From assembly GCA_029933395.1 (NCBI GenBank), contig JAOZOG010000027.1, forward strand, positions 2,132-17,541: a stretch of DNA of 15,410 nt, given 5' to 3'. This DNA is from Sulfurovaceae bacterium. GTDB taxonomy: Bacteria; Campylobacterota; Campylobacteria; Campylobacterales; Sulfurovaceae. Within the stretch, counting starts at the first letter, position 1. Every line of letters starts with the position of its first letter. The notes under the pieces are model-generated. The model was given only the letters and a program-made list of their open reading frames with translations. It was not told the DNA's origin and ran no database searches. This document shows positions 1 to 6,880 of this stretch, in pieces. The position numbers and the translations under genes were made by a program.

Positions 1-7
1 ACACGAT

Positions 8-30
8 GGAGTCGGAAGGCTCTGCCTCCG
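8..30. repeat. Possible REP-like hairpin at the window edge
   Basis: A GGAG tetranucleotide (8-11) is followed after one base by an imperfect hairpin: CGGA-a-GGC, loop TCT, GCC-TCCG, with one bulged A at 17. GGAG or GTAG followed by a short hairpin is the known shape of REP units mobilised by RAYT transposases. It lies just downstream of the histidine kinase stop on the minus strand. No T-tract follows it on either strand, so it is a poor intrinsic terminator. The GTAG-headed hairpins at 8524-8662 make a REP reading more plausible here, but this copy is short and imperfect. Confidence 0.3.
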
Positions 31-52
31 GTTCTGGCTCTCACTCAGTGCC

Positions 53-1282
53 TCAGCACTTCTTCCCCAACACAATCACAAAAATATTCTCTCCATTTTC
101 ATAACGATACCCCAGCTTGCATCCCAGTTTTTCCAAAACACTATGCACGATATAGAGTCCCAAGCCAAACCCATGGCTGCGCTTCTCCTCCTGTGAAAAA
201 GGTTCGGTATAGTACGAAAGCGGGTGCTTGAGCTCCTCTCCCTTGGAGACAATCTCGATCTTTCTATCCGAACCCATACGGATCAATACCTGCTTGTCCT
301 TGCTGTACTTGATACCGTTATCGAGAAGATTCTTGATTGCCAGTGCGAGCAACTTGCTGTCCGTATTCAGGGCAACATCATCAATCTCCACGCTGACCTT
401 GCCCTTTTCCGCCATCAACAGGTGACGGCTCTTGTCGATGACCTGTTGCAGTGTCGTGGACTCCGTGACCGGTTCAAAATTGCGGGTTGTGACGCGCTCT
501 ACCTGCGCCAGCTCGTTGATCAGTTCGTTCATTCGATCAAAAGCACGTATCAGAATTTTTTTGATCATCTCATCATCGATCGATTCGACGACGATCCTCC
601 CTTTGGTAATCGGCGTTTTGAGTTCATGCATCATATTGCGCATAAAGAGGTTCTTTGAGGTAATCAACTCTTTGATATGTGTAATCGCATCATCGAAACT
701 CTTGGCGATTTTTCCGATCTCATCATCATATTTATAAGAGATCTTGACATCCATATCTCCTGCTGCAAAGCGCTCGATCTCCCGGTGGAGACGCTTGAGT
801 GGATAGAGTTTTTTCAAAATTGCCAAATAGAGGAGCAGAAGCAGCGCAATCAGCGAGATCCCGACCACGGTAGCGATACCGAAATTATAATTTTTTGGTC
901 GGGCATCCTCGAGCATCAGATTGTACCCAAGCCGCTGCACATAGATATAGTGCTGTCCCCCTATCTCAAAAACACGTACCTGTCCATAGATCGATTTGCC
1001 CCCAAAGACTGTTTTACCATGTTTGGCGATCTGCTCCTTGGCCTTCTCCATGGGGATCGGCTTGACAGAGAAGTCTTTATAGAATTTTTTCAGTTTCTCT
1101 TCTGTCGGATTGAGCTGGACACTTGAGAGGAAGGCATCGGCGATCAGTTTGTAGTGGTTGATCTCTTCGATTTTTCTACGATCCTTGTCCCAGGAGACAA
1201 AAAAGAGGAAAGTGACCAACAGTATCCCGATGGCCAGTGTAAAAAGTATATGGATAAAGGTGGTGACAGAGAGGTTTCTCAT
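53..1282 (-). CDS. cprS: Sensor histidine kinase of the ArsS/CprS type
   Basis: This is a 409-residue membrane sensor kinase that should autophosphorylate and pass phosphate to the adjacent response regulator. Visible in order: TM helix 1 (about 9-29), a periplasmic sensor region of about 100 residues (30-133), TM helix 2 (about 134-156), HAMP (about 157-208), H-box with His219 in HELKTP, N-box with Asn318 in KNLLDN, and a G-box GFGLGLYIV (371-379). The segment that should be DxGxG reads VSKGEEL (345-351), so the nucleotide-binding Asp is Ser346 and the second Gly is Glu350. The start overlaps the regulator stop as ATGA, and I see no Shine-Dalgarno of its own, so translation is probably coupled. 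The order htrA, regulator, kinase matches htrA-cprR-cprS of Campylobacter jejuni, hence the symbol. The family call is firm; orthology is inferred from gene order. The related Helicobacter ArsS is the alternative name. Confidence 0.8.
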   Translation of the reverse strand: MRNLSVTTFIHILFTLAIGILLVTFLFFVSWDKDRRKIEEINHYKLIADAFLSSVQLNPTEEKLKKFYKDFSVKPIPMEKAKEQIAKHGKTVFGGKSIYGQVRVFEIGGQHYIYVQRLGYNLMLEDARPKNYNFGIATVVGISLIALLLLLYLAILKKLYPLKRLHREIERFAAGDMDVKISYKYDDEIGKIAKSFDDAITHIKELITSKNLFMRNMMHELKTPITKGRIVVESIDDEMIKKILIRAFDRMNELINELAQVERVTTRNFEPVTESTTLQQVIDKSRHLLMAEKGKVSVEIDDVALNTDSKLLALAIKNLLDNGIKYSKDKQVLIRMGSDRKIEIVSKGEELKHPLSYYTEPFSQEEKRSHGFGLGLYIVHSVLEKLGCKLGYRYENGENIFVIVLGKKC

Positions 1283-1956
1283 AGGTGGGTCGTCAGCAGG
1301 TACCCTACTCCCCTGATAGGCTTGATATAGATATTGTCTTTATCTATTTTGGCGATTTTATGGCGTATACGTGAGATAATCACATCAATATTTTTGACTG
1401 AACTCTCATCATCGATATGCTCACTCTCGTAAAGAAGCTGCTCTCTGGAGACCGAGCCGTTCTTGTGGGCGATCAGCATCGAAAGCACATCATACTCCGC
1501 TGCCGTAAGATCGAGCATTTTGTTCTTGAAAAGGATCGTCCTCGAATCTTTGTCTACCTTGAAAATCTCATCCTGACTGTTTTTCGCTTTTTCACTGATA
1601 TGGGTACGGCGAAGAATGGTTTTGATCCGTGTCACCAGCTCTCTGGGGTCATAGGGCTTGGGCATATAGTCATCCGCGCCCCTCTCCAATCCGATCACTT
1701 TGTCCGTGATATCGTCACGTGCGGACGAGATGATAATCGGGATCGAAGAGTGCTCTCGGATCTTGGGTATCATCTCCAGCCCATCCATCCCCGGAAGCGT
1801 CAAGTCGAGGATAACGAGGTCAAAATCATGCTGTGTCAGAAGAGAGAGGCCGATATAGGGGTCCTCTGCACCGATCACTTCCATATCGTATTTTGTCAGA
1901 TAGTTGGTGAGGATGAGCGAAAGTTCCGGGTCATCCTCAATAATCAATATTTTAAT
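1279..1956 (-). CDS. cprR: OmpR-family response regulator, probable ATT start
   Basis: This is a two-domain OmpR/PhoB-type DNA-binding response regulator, partner of the kinase it overlaps by ATGA. Numbering from the TTG at 1947, the receiver shows the acidic pair EDD (4-6), phospho-acceptor Asp48 in VILDLTLPG, switch residue Ser75 and Lys97 in PKPYDP. The C-terminal winged helix has a recognition helix around DVIISRIRHKI (188-198) and the wing IRGVGYLL (211-218). The TTG start gives a protein beginning MIIEDD, which loses half of the first beta strand and lies 18 bases from the only Shine-Dalgarno. Reading from the in-frame ATT at 1956 gives M-KILIIEDD, the usual family start, with AAAGGA 9 bases upstream, so I use that start. 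There is no in-frame ATG or GTG before the upstream stop at 1963-1965. In Campylobacter the orthologous regulator controls envelope genes including htrA; that role here is inferred. Confidence 0.85.
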   Translation of the reverse strand: MKILIIEDDPELSLILTNYLTKYDMEVIGAEDPYIGLSLLTQHDFDLVILDLTLPGMDGLEMIPKIREHSSIPIIISSARDDITDKVIGLERGADDYMPKPYDPRELVTRIKTILRRTHISEKAKNSQDEIFKVDKDSRTILFKNKMLDLTAAEYDVLSMLIAHKNGSVSREQLLYESEHIDDESSVKNIDVIISRIRHKIAKIDKDNIYIKPIRGVGYLLTTHL

Positions 1957-1971
1957 AATATTTTATCCTTT
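1954..1971 (-). promoter_or_regulatory. Ribosome binding site and rare ATT start of the response regulator
   Basis: On the minus strand AAAGGA (1971-1966) overlaps the last bases of the htrA stop codon (1972-1970). Two in-frame ATT codons follow at 1959-1957 (spacing 6) and 1956-1954 (spacing 9). The first conventional start, TTG at 1947-1945, is 18 bases away. The family N-terminus favours ATT at 1956. ATT starts are rare and are known from infC and pcnB of Escherichia coli, where they limit expression. Translational coupling to htrA is likely because the site overlaps its stop. Confidence 0.5.
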
Positions 1972-3370
1972 ACTTTGCTATCAGCAGCAAAACCATTCCA
2001 TTTCGATTGATATAGACACGCTTGGCACCCACTCTGTTGGCACGCAATACCGCCTTCAAATCAGAAATAGATTCAACTACCCTATTTTCGACTTGAATAA
2101 TAACATCTCCTACTTGAAAACCATCTTTTTCTGCCTGGCTTCCCGGTTCGATGCGTGCGACCAACACCCCTTCGACACTCGGAGGAATCTGGTATCGGTT
2201 TCTGGTATTTTTGTCCAGGGGCGCCAGAGTGATTCCGTTGAACGTACCTGCGCCCATATCCGCGCTGCCCTCTCTGCTGCCCAGAGTGATTGGCAGAGTC
2301 AACTCCTTCTTCTCTCTTTCGATCGAGATATCCGCCTTGCTGTCCGGCTTGAGGGAAGCGATGACACGCTGCAGATCACTGGGGGAATCGACCGCTTTTC
2401 CATTCACGGCATAGATCAGGTCTCCACGCTTGAGTCCCGCCTTTTCGGATGCCCCACCCGGCTCTACATCGGTAATGACGGCACCCTCTTTATGATTGTA
2501 GAGTGTCTGCATCTGATCCGTGACCTTCGAAATCATCACACCCATATATCCCCGGCTGACCTTTCCATCCTCTATCAGTTTGGTCACGACATCACGCACC
2601 ATATCGACAGGGATGGTAAAACCGATGCCGTTATTGCCTCCACTGGGAGAGATGATTGCGCTGTTGATACCGATCAATGCACCGCGTGTGTCGACCAGGG
2701 CGCCTCCGGAGTTGCCGGGATTGATCGAAGCATCCGTCTGGATAAAGTTTTCATACTGGTTGATACCCATCGAGTGCTTGTTGAGTGCCGAGACGATCCC
2801 CTGAGTGACTGTCTCCCCCACGCCGAAGGGATTGCCGATCGCAAAGACCACATCACCCAGCTTGATATCCTTTGCCCGACTCAGTGCGATCGGCTTCAGG
2901 TTCTCCGCTTCGATTTTGATCACTGCCAGATCGGAACCGGGATCCGTACCGATCAGTTTGGCACTGTACTCTTTTTTGTTTCCATCCATTGTCACCGTGA
3001 TCTCGTCTGCATTGGCTACCACATGGTTATTGGTCACGATATAGCCGTCAGCAGAGAGAATCACTCCTGAGCCCAAAGCACGTCGCATTCTTTCCCTTGG
3101 CATTCTCTGTTTGTATCCCGGCCCAAAGAAATAACGAAAAAGTTGTTCGTTCCTCATCGATTCAAGACGGTTGTTCTCTTTGGAATGTCTTTTTGTCGAT
3201 ATATTGACAACGGATCCAAATGCACTCCTGATAGCACTGTTGAAGGAGAGAACCTCATTGCCAGTCGTAGGTACTTTGTGAGAGGGGTTGATCGGCGCAT
3301 TTTCAAACGTGATACTGCCTGCGAAAAGAGAGATGGCTGTCAGAGTAGACACAATGATGATCTTTTTCAT
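1970..3370 (-). CDS. htrA: Periplasmic serine protease/chaperone HtrA (DegP family)
   Basis: This is a 466-residue Do/HtrA-type protease that degrades or refolds misfolded envelope proteins. An N-terminal signal peptide (about 1-18, ending LFAG) exports it. The trypsin-like domain has the complete triad: His116 in TNNHVV, Asp147 in GSDLAVI and Ser221 in NPGNSGGAL. Two PDZ domains follow, at about 265-360 (GYMGV onward) and about 378-464 (GITLAPL onward). The length fits Campylobacterota HtrA. The start is the ATG at 3370, with AAGGA 5 bases upstream. Its stop overlaps the ribosome binding site of the response regulator, so the three genes 53-3370 form one unit. In Campylobacter jejuni the adjacent CprRS pair regulates htrA, which suggests feedback control here (inference). 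No key residue is missing. Confidence 0.96.
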   Translation of the reverse strand: MKKIIIVSTLTAISLFAGSITFENAPINPSHKVPTTGNEVLSFNSAIRSAFGSVVNISTKRHSKENNRLESMRNEQLFRYFFGPGYKQRMPRERMRRALGSGVILSADGYIVTNNHVVANADEITVTMDGNKKEYSAKLIGTDPGSDLAVIKIEAENLKPIALSRAKDIKLGDVVFAIGNPFGVGETVTQGIVSALNKHSMGINQYENFIQTDASINPGNSGGALVDTRGALIGINSAIISPSGGNNGIGFTIPVDMVRDVVTKLIEDGKVSRGYMGVMISKVTDQMQTLYNHKEGAVITDVEPGGASEKAGLKRGDLIYAVNGKAVDSPSDLQRVIASLKPDSKADISIEREKKELTLPITLGSREGSADMGAGTFNGITLAPLDKNTRNRYQIPPSVEGVLVARIEPGSQAEKDGFQVGDVIIQVENRVVESISDLKAVLRANRVGAKRVYINRNGMVLLLIAK

Positions 3371-3405
3371 ATTTTTCCTTTTTATATTTTATATCTTATG
3401 CTTTC

Positions 3406-3411
3406 ATTGTA
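3406..3411 (-). promoter_or_regulatory. Candidate -10 box for the htrA operon
   Basis: The minus strand reads TACAAT (3411-3406), about 36 bases before the htrA start. A second candidate, TATAAAAT, lies closer at about 3392-3385. No convincing -35 is visible, which is usual for the housekeeping sigma factor of this phylum. The choice between the two boxes is uncertain. Confidence 0.3.
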
Positions 3412-3505
3412 AAAGAAAGATATTAATTGAGAGTAAACAGAATCTGTGTTCAAACTTTAAGCATTGTGACATACAGCATATTTAAGGAATACAAGATCTT
3501 CATAG

Positions 3506-3511
3506 TATAAT
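3506..3511 (+). promoter_or_regulatory. -10 promoter box for lgt
   Basis: A perfect TATAAT sits 30 bases before the lgt ATG. It implies a leader of roughly 20-25 bases containing the GGAGAG ribosome binding site at 3531-3536. No clear -35 is seen. The 171-base gap 3371-3541 between divergent htrA and lgt otherwise holds AT-rich sequence with no gene. Confidence 0.6.
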
Positions 3512-3541
3512 GGGGTTTTTCATTTCGACCGGAGAGTAAGC

Positions 3542-4369
3542 ATGTCATATTGGAATCATATCTACGATCATTTCAACCCCGTAGCAGTCAATCTGGGTTT
3601 CATTTCCGTACACTGGTACGGCATCATGTATGTTCTGGCTCTGCTGAGTGCACTCTGGTTTGCCAAATATATTATCAAAAAAGACCAAATCCGGATCGAA
3701 GATTCGGTCATTGACGCTTTCTTTATCTGGATAGAGATTGGGGTCATACTGGGCGCCAGAATCGGATATATTCTTTTTTATGACCCTCATGCCGGCTACT
3801 ACCTCACCCACCCCTGGCAGATCTTCAACCCTTTTGTCAATGGAGAGTTCGTAGGAATTCGTGGGATGAGTTACCATGGTGCCATTCTCGGCGCCTTGTT
3901 CGCTACCCTCCTTTTTGGACGCAGACACCCCAAGCAGATCTACACACTGCTCGATATCGTCGGGCTGGCTGTTCCTGTCGGCTACATCTTCGGAAGAATC
4001 GGAAATTTTCTCAATCAGGAGCTGGTCGGAAGAGCGACGGATCTTCCGTGGGGTATCTATGTCAATGGCGTACTCCGCCATCCCTCACAGCTCTATGAAG
4101 CGCTTCTGGAGGGTGTATTGGTTGCAGTGATACTCTATCTTTATAGAAGGCGCAAACATTTTGAGGGGGAGCTGCTTCCTCTCTATGGCATGCTGTATGG
4201 TACCGCACGTTTTATCGCCGAGTTCTGGAGAGAGCCAGACCTTCAACTGGGCTTTATCTGCTGTGGATGGATGAGCATGGGACAGCTGATGAGTCTCCTG
4301 ATGATCCTCTTCTCCATTTTGCTTTACTTTTTTATCCAAAAGTACCCGAAGAGGGTGTCCGGCAAGTAG
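3542..4369 (+). CDS. lgt: Prolipoprotein diacylglyceryl transferase
   Basis: Lgt is the inner-membrane enzyme that moves diacylglycerol from phosphatidylglycerol to the lipobox cysteine of prolipoproteins, the first step of lipoprotein maturation. The 275-residue protein has the family's many TM helices and its motifs: HWYG (24-27), GMSYHG with His112 (matching essential His103 of E. coli), the signature GRIGNFLNQELVGR (151-164) with Arg152 (E. coli Arg143), and RFIAEFWREPD (223-233). The ATG start has GGAGAG 5 bases upstream. It is transcribed alone, divergent from htrA and convergent with the AI-2E gene. A likely client, the BON lipoprotein at 6557-6865, is in this window. The length is normal. 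Confidence 0.97.
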   Translation: MSYWNHIYDHFNPVAVNLGFISVHWYGIMYVLALLSALWFAKYIIKKDQIRIEDSVIDAFFIWIEIGVILGARIGYILFYDPHAGYYLTHPWQIFNPFVNGEFVGIRGMSYHGAILGALFATLLFGRRHPKQIYTLLDIVGLAVPVGYIFGRIGNFLNQELVGRATDLPWGIYVNGVLRHPSQLYEALLEGVLVAVILYLYRRRKHFEGELLPLYGMLYGTARFIAEFWREPDLQLGFICCGWMSMGQLMSLLMILFSILLYFFIQKYPKRVSGK

Positions 4370-4509
4370 GAAGGCTGTATTTGCCTACTCTCAATATTTT
4401 CCTCAGATCCGGAAATGGAGACTTCAGCCCACGGCCCTATAAAATAGGACATTTTGTCGGGAGTAAACTTTTCGCTTCCAACACTTCCGGCAAAAGATAG
4501 TTTAGCCAT
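4324..4509 (-). CDS. Possible small ORF of 61 codons, unrecognised
   Basis: An ORF starts 9 bases after the AI-2E stop, with TGAGGG as a possible ribosome binding site 6 bases before its ATG. The predicted peptide begins MAKLSFAGSVGSEKF and matches nothing I recognise. Its last 15 codons run antisense through the 3' end of lgt, which argues against a long-conserved gene. It fills most of the 149-base convergent gap between lgt and the AI-2E gene. It may be chance. Confidence 0.2.
   Translation of the reverse strand: MAKLSFAGSVGSEKFTPDKMSYFIGPWAEVSISGSEENIESRQIQPSYLPDTLFGYFWIKK
4365..4389 (+). terminator. Weak candidate terminator hairpin after lgt
   Basis: AGTAGG (4365-4370) can pair with CCTACT (4384-4389) across a 13-base loop, followed by CTCAATATTTT. 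An alternative pairing of GGCAA (4361-4365) with TTGCC (4381-4385) competes with it. The stem overlaps the lgt stop codon. The 6-bp stem and broken T-run make it weak. Confidence 0.2.
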
Positions 4510-4518
4510 GCAGAACCC

Positions 4519-5550
4519 TCAACTGCCTGCTGCATCCTTGTTGAATTCGATATAGACTTTTGTCATCGCAATGAGAAATGAAGTAATCGCCGGCCCGAGA
4601 ATCATACCCCAAATCCCATAGCTGCTGATACCTGCCAGGATGGAGAAGAAGATCACCAGCTCATTGATCTGCACCGAACTCTTGAGAAGGTCCTCTTTGA
4701 TCACCTTGATAATAATAGGCTTGATAAATGTATCCGCAATGATCGATACCACGATAATGGAGTAGAGGGCGATAATCCAGGCGCTCTGCTCGTCGATCTG
4801 GTTCCAGGCATAGATAGCTGTCGGTACCCAGACCAATGCACCCCCCACCACGGGAATCAGTGAGGAAAATCCGTATATGATGCCAAAAAGGAGGCCGTTG
4901 AAGCCAAAGCTCTCGATAAAAAGGCCAAAAAGCATACCCTCGAGTGCAGCGGTAGCAATAATGGAATAGAAAACCACCTCCATCGTCGAGGAGACCTCCT
5001 GAATCATTTTGGTACTTTTGATTCTCGAGATTGGCATCAGTTGGCGTATTAACTCAAAGAGCTTATCGCCATAGAGGTTGATAAAAAAGTAGAAGAGGAT
5101 AACCAGCAGCATATTCTTCACAAAATCGAGACCTGCTGTTCCAAGAGAAGCAAGATAGTGTGCCGAATTCTGGACTGACGAAAGTATCTTCTCTTCACTG
5201 AAAAAGTTTCCGAATTGATCACCCACATAGGGAATATGCATCAAAAAGTTCTCAATAGAATGGATCACACTTTTGATCATCTGCATGTCGATATGTTTGG
5301 CATGCTCCACACCGACCGTAGCGATATAGACGATCGGTGCAAAAATAATCAGGGACATAGCGAGCGTCATAATCAATGAGCCGGTTTTTCTGGAGTTGAA
5401 TTTTTTCGCAACCCGCTTGGTGAGGTTGTAGGTTGCCATCGTCAAGAGCATTGCGACCATCATCGAGAGCAGAAAAGGCTGATAGATCGTATAGGCACCC
5501 ATCAGTGCCAACGTAAAGAGGACGATGATAATTAAATTGGTTCTATTCAA
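4519..5550 (-). CDS. AI-2E/PerM family membrane protein
   Basis: This is a polytopic inner-membrane protein of the AI-2E (UPF0118, PerM) family. Members have been proposed as transporters or exporters, but no substrate can be assigned from sequence. Hydrophobic segments occur at both ends and in the middle, and the family-typical stretch SLIPVVGGALVWVP (about 230-243) precedes IIADTFIKPIIIK and the C-terminal GIWGMILGPAITSF. I chose the TTG at 5550, which gives 343 residues beginning MNRTNLIII. It has GAGGA 8 bases upstream and overlaps the ruvB end by 8 bases. The GTG at 5565 gives 5 more residues but has no ribosome binding site. A homologue beside ruvB is known in Campylobacter jejuni as amaA, as I recall, so this arrangement is conserved rather than peculiar. 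Confidence 0.9.
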   Translation of the reverse strand: MNRTNLIIIVLFTLALMGAYTIYQPFLLSMMVAMLLTMATYNLTKRVAKKFNSRKTGSLIMTLAMSLIIFAPIVYIATVGVEHAKHIDMQMIKSVIHSIENFLMHIPYVGDQFGNFFSEEKILSSVQNSAHYLASLGTAGLDFVKNMLLVILFYFFINLYGDKLFELIRQLMPISRIKSTKMIQEVSSTMEVVFYSIIATAALEGMLFGLFIESFGFNGLLFGIIYGFSSLIPVVGGALVWVPTAIYAWNQIDEQSAWIIALYSIIVVSIIADTFIKPIIIKVIKEDLLKSSVQINELVIFFSILAGISSYGIWGMILGPAITSFLIAMTKVYIEFNKDAAGS

Positions 5551-6553
5551 ACAGACTATCCTCACCAGGCATTTTCAATCTGAAATGCTCGTAACTCTTT
5601 TGTGTTGCGATACGCCCTCTGGCGGTACGCTCAATATAGCCATTGGCCAGAAGATAAGGCTCCAGGACATCTTCGATCGTGCCCTCATCTTCGCTCAAAG
5701 CAGCACCGATCGTACTCAGTCCCATCGGCCTGCCTTTGGCAGCGACAAGCAGCTCCAGGAGCTGAATATCCTGCTCATCGAAACCCAGATGGTTGACACC
5801 CAGCTCGTCAAGAGCATATCGGGTCGTCTTGAGCCCTATCTCTTTCTCGTCTGCCACTTCGGCGAAATCTCGGACTCTTCGAAGCAGCCTCAGGGCAATC
5901 CTTGGCGTCCCCCGGCTCCGTCTGGCGATCTCTTTGGCCGCATCTGCCTGTGCCGGTTTATCCAGCTTATGTGATGCTTTCTCCACGATCGTACCCAACT
6001 CCTGCGGGGTATAGAACTGCATACGAAAATGCATCCCGAACCGTTCCCTGAGAGGGTTGGAGAGCATTCCGGCACGTGTCGTTGCACCGATCAATGTAAA
6101 GCGCGGCAGGTCGATCTTGACCGTCTGCGCCGCCGGGCCGCTACCGATAATGATATCGAGGCGAAAATCCTCCATCGCAGGGTAGAGTATCTCTTCGATC
6201 GTTGTGCTCATACGATGTATCTCATCGATGAAGAGAATATCCCCCTCTTCGATATTGGTCAGCAGTGCAGCCAGATCCCCTGCCTTTTCGATCATCGGCG
6301 CAGCGGTTGTTTTGATATTGGCACTCATCTCTGTCGAAATAATATTGGCCAGTGTCGTTTTACCCAGTCCAGGAGGGCCGAAAAAGAGAATATGATCCAG
6401 TGCCTCGTTGCGCCTTCTGCTCGCTTCGATAAAGACTTTGAGGTTCTTTTTGATCTTCTCCTGACCGATATACTCATCCCAGCTGCCGGGGCGGAGCGTG
6501 ATCTCGTAGGAGCTTTCGCCTTCAAAACGCTCGATTTCGACCATACGCTCCAT
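5543..6553 (-). CDS. ruvB: Holliday junction branch migration ATPase RuvB
   Basis: RuvB is the AAA+ motor that drives branch migration of Holliday junctions with RuvA. The 336-residue protein is full length. It shows Walker A GPPGLGKTT (59-67), Walker B ILFIDEIHR (106-114), sensor 1 GATTRAG (156-162), the arginine-finger segment LRERFG (168-173), sensor 2 around RGTPRIALRLLRR (214-226), and the C-terminal winged helix with AAKGRPMGLST and PYLLANGYIERT. The ATG at 6553 follows the BON stop by 3 bases; an ATG three codons later is an alternative start. RuvA and RuvC are not in the window. It sits in a panB-BON-ruvB-AI-2E unit with almost no intergenic space, so co-transcription is likely. Confidence 0.98.
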   Translation of the reverse strand: MERMVEIERFEGESSYEITLRPGSWDEYIGQEKIKKNLKVFIEASRRRNEALDHILFFGPPGLGKTTLANIISTEMSANIKTTAAPMIEKAGDLAALLTNIEEGDILFIDEIHRMSTTIEEILYPAMEDFRLDIIIGSGPAAQTVKIDLPRFTLIGATTRAGMLSNPLRERFGMHFRMQFYTPQELGTIVEKASHKLDKPAQADAAKEIARRSRGTPRIALRLLRRVRDFAEVADEKEIGLKTTRYALDELGVNHLGFDEQDIQLLELLVAAKGRPMGLSTIGAALSEDEGTIEDVLEPYLLANGYIERTARGRIATQKSYEHFRLKMPGEDSLFE

Positions 6554-6556
6554 TCT

Positions 6557-6865
6557 CTACTGCACCACGATGTGATTGATCACTTTTCTGACACCCTCTG
6601 TTGTCTGCGCCACATACTCAGCCATCTTTTTTTGCTCCTCATTTTGGGCAAAACCACTCAATAGTACATCCCCATTCAAAGTTTGAACTGTCAGACTCAG
6701 TGTCTCCAGTCCGGCCGTATTGGCCAGACGTGCCTTGACGCTGCTGGTGATAATGGAACTGTTCATAAACTGTTCCGGTGTTTCATTAGGAGAAACAGCA
6801 ACACAGCCATTCAGCCAGAATGCGCCTGCCATTACCATTATGATCACTATTTGCTTCAAGCTCAT
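6557..6865 (-). CDS. Small BON-domain lipoprotein
   Basis: This is a predicted lipoprotein of 102 residues. A hydrophobic signal (about 3-17) ends in the lipobox LNGC with Cys21, where Asn at -2 is not the commonest residue. A single BON domain covers about 36-102, with the characteristic TLNGDVLLSGF near 62-72 and a helix before VRKVINHIVVQ. BON domains are thought to bind lipids or attach to membranes; OsmY and DolP carry two, this one carries one. The only ribosome binding site, AAAGG, abuts the ATG at 6865 with no spacer, but lies 6 bases before the TTG at 6859. The true product may therefore start MKQIVII, two residues shorter. It lies 15 bases after panB and 3 before ruvB. Its periplasmic task is unknown; a role in outer-membrane integrity is inference. 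Confidence 0.85.
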   Translation of the reverse strand: MSLKQIVIIMVMAGAFWLNGCVAVSPNETPEQFMNSSIITSSVKARLANTAGLETLSLTVQTLNGDVLLSGFAQNEEQKKMAEYVAQTTEGVRKVINHIVVQ

Positions 6866-6880
6866 CCTTTGATTTACTAC

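Noticed and set aside
47..60. Hairpin AGTGC-CTCA-GCACT over the histidine kinase stop codon as a terminator
   Set aside because: The stem is only 5 bp and no T-run follows on the minus strand.
224..1126. Plus-strand reading frames across the kinase and other genes
   Set aside because: They are antisense shadows of conserved minus-strand genes, with no recognisable domains or ribosome binding sites.
3409..3437. Two GTAAA segments upstream of htrA as a CpxR-type box
   Set aside because: They are 24 bases apart rather than about 10, and the E. coli CpxR consensus is not expected to hold for this regulator.
4436..4458. Adjacent small hairpins CCTAT-AAA-ATAGG and GACA-TTT-TGTC as a bidirectional terminator
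   Set aside because: The stems are 4-5 bp and AT-rich, and neither strand has a T-run after them.
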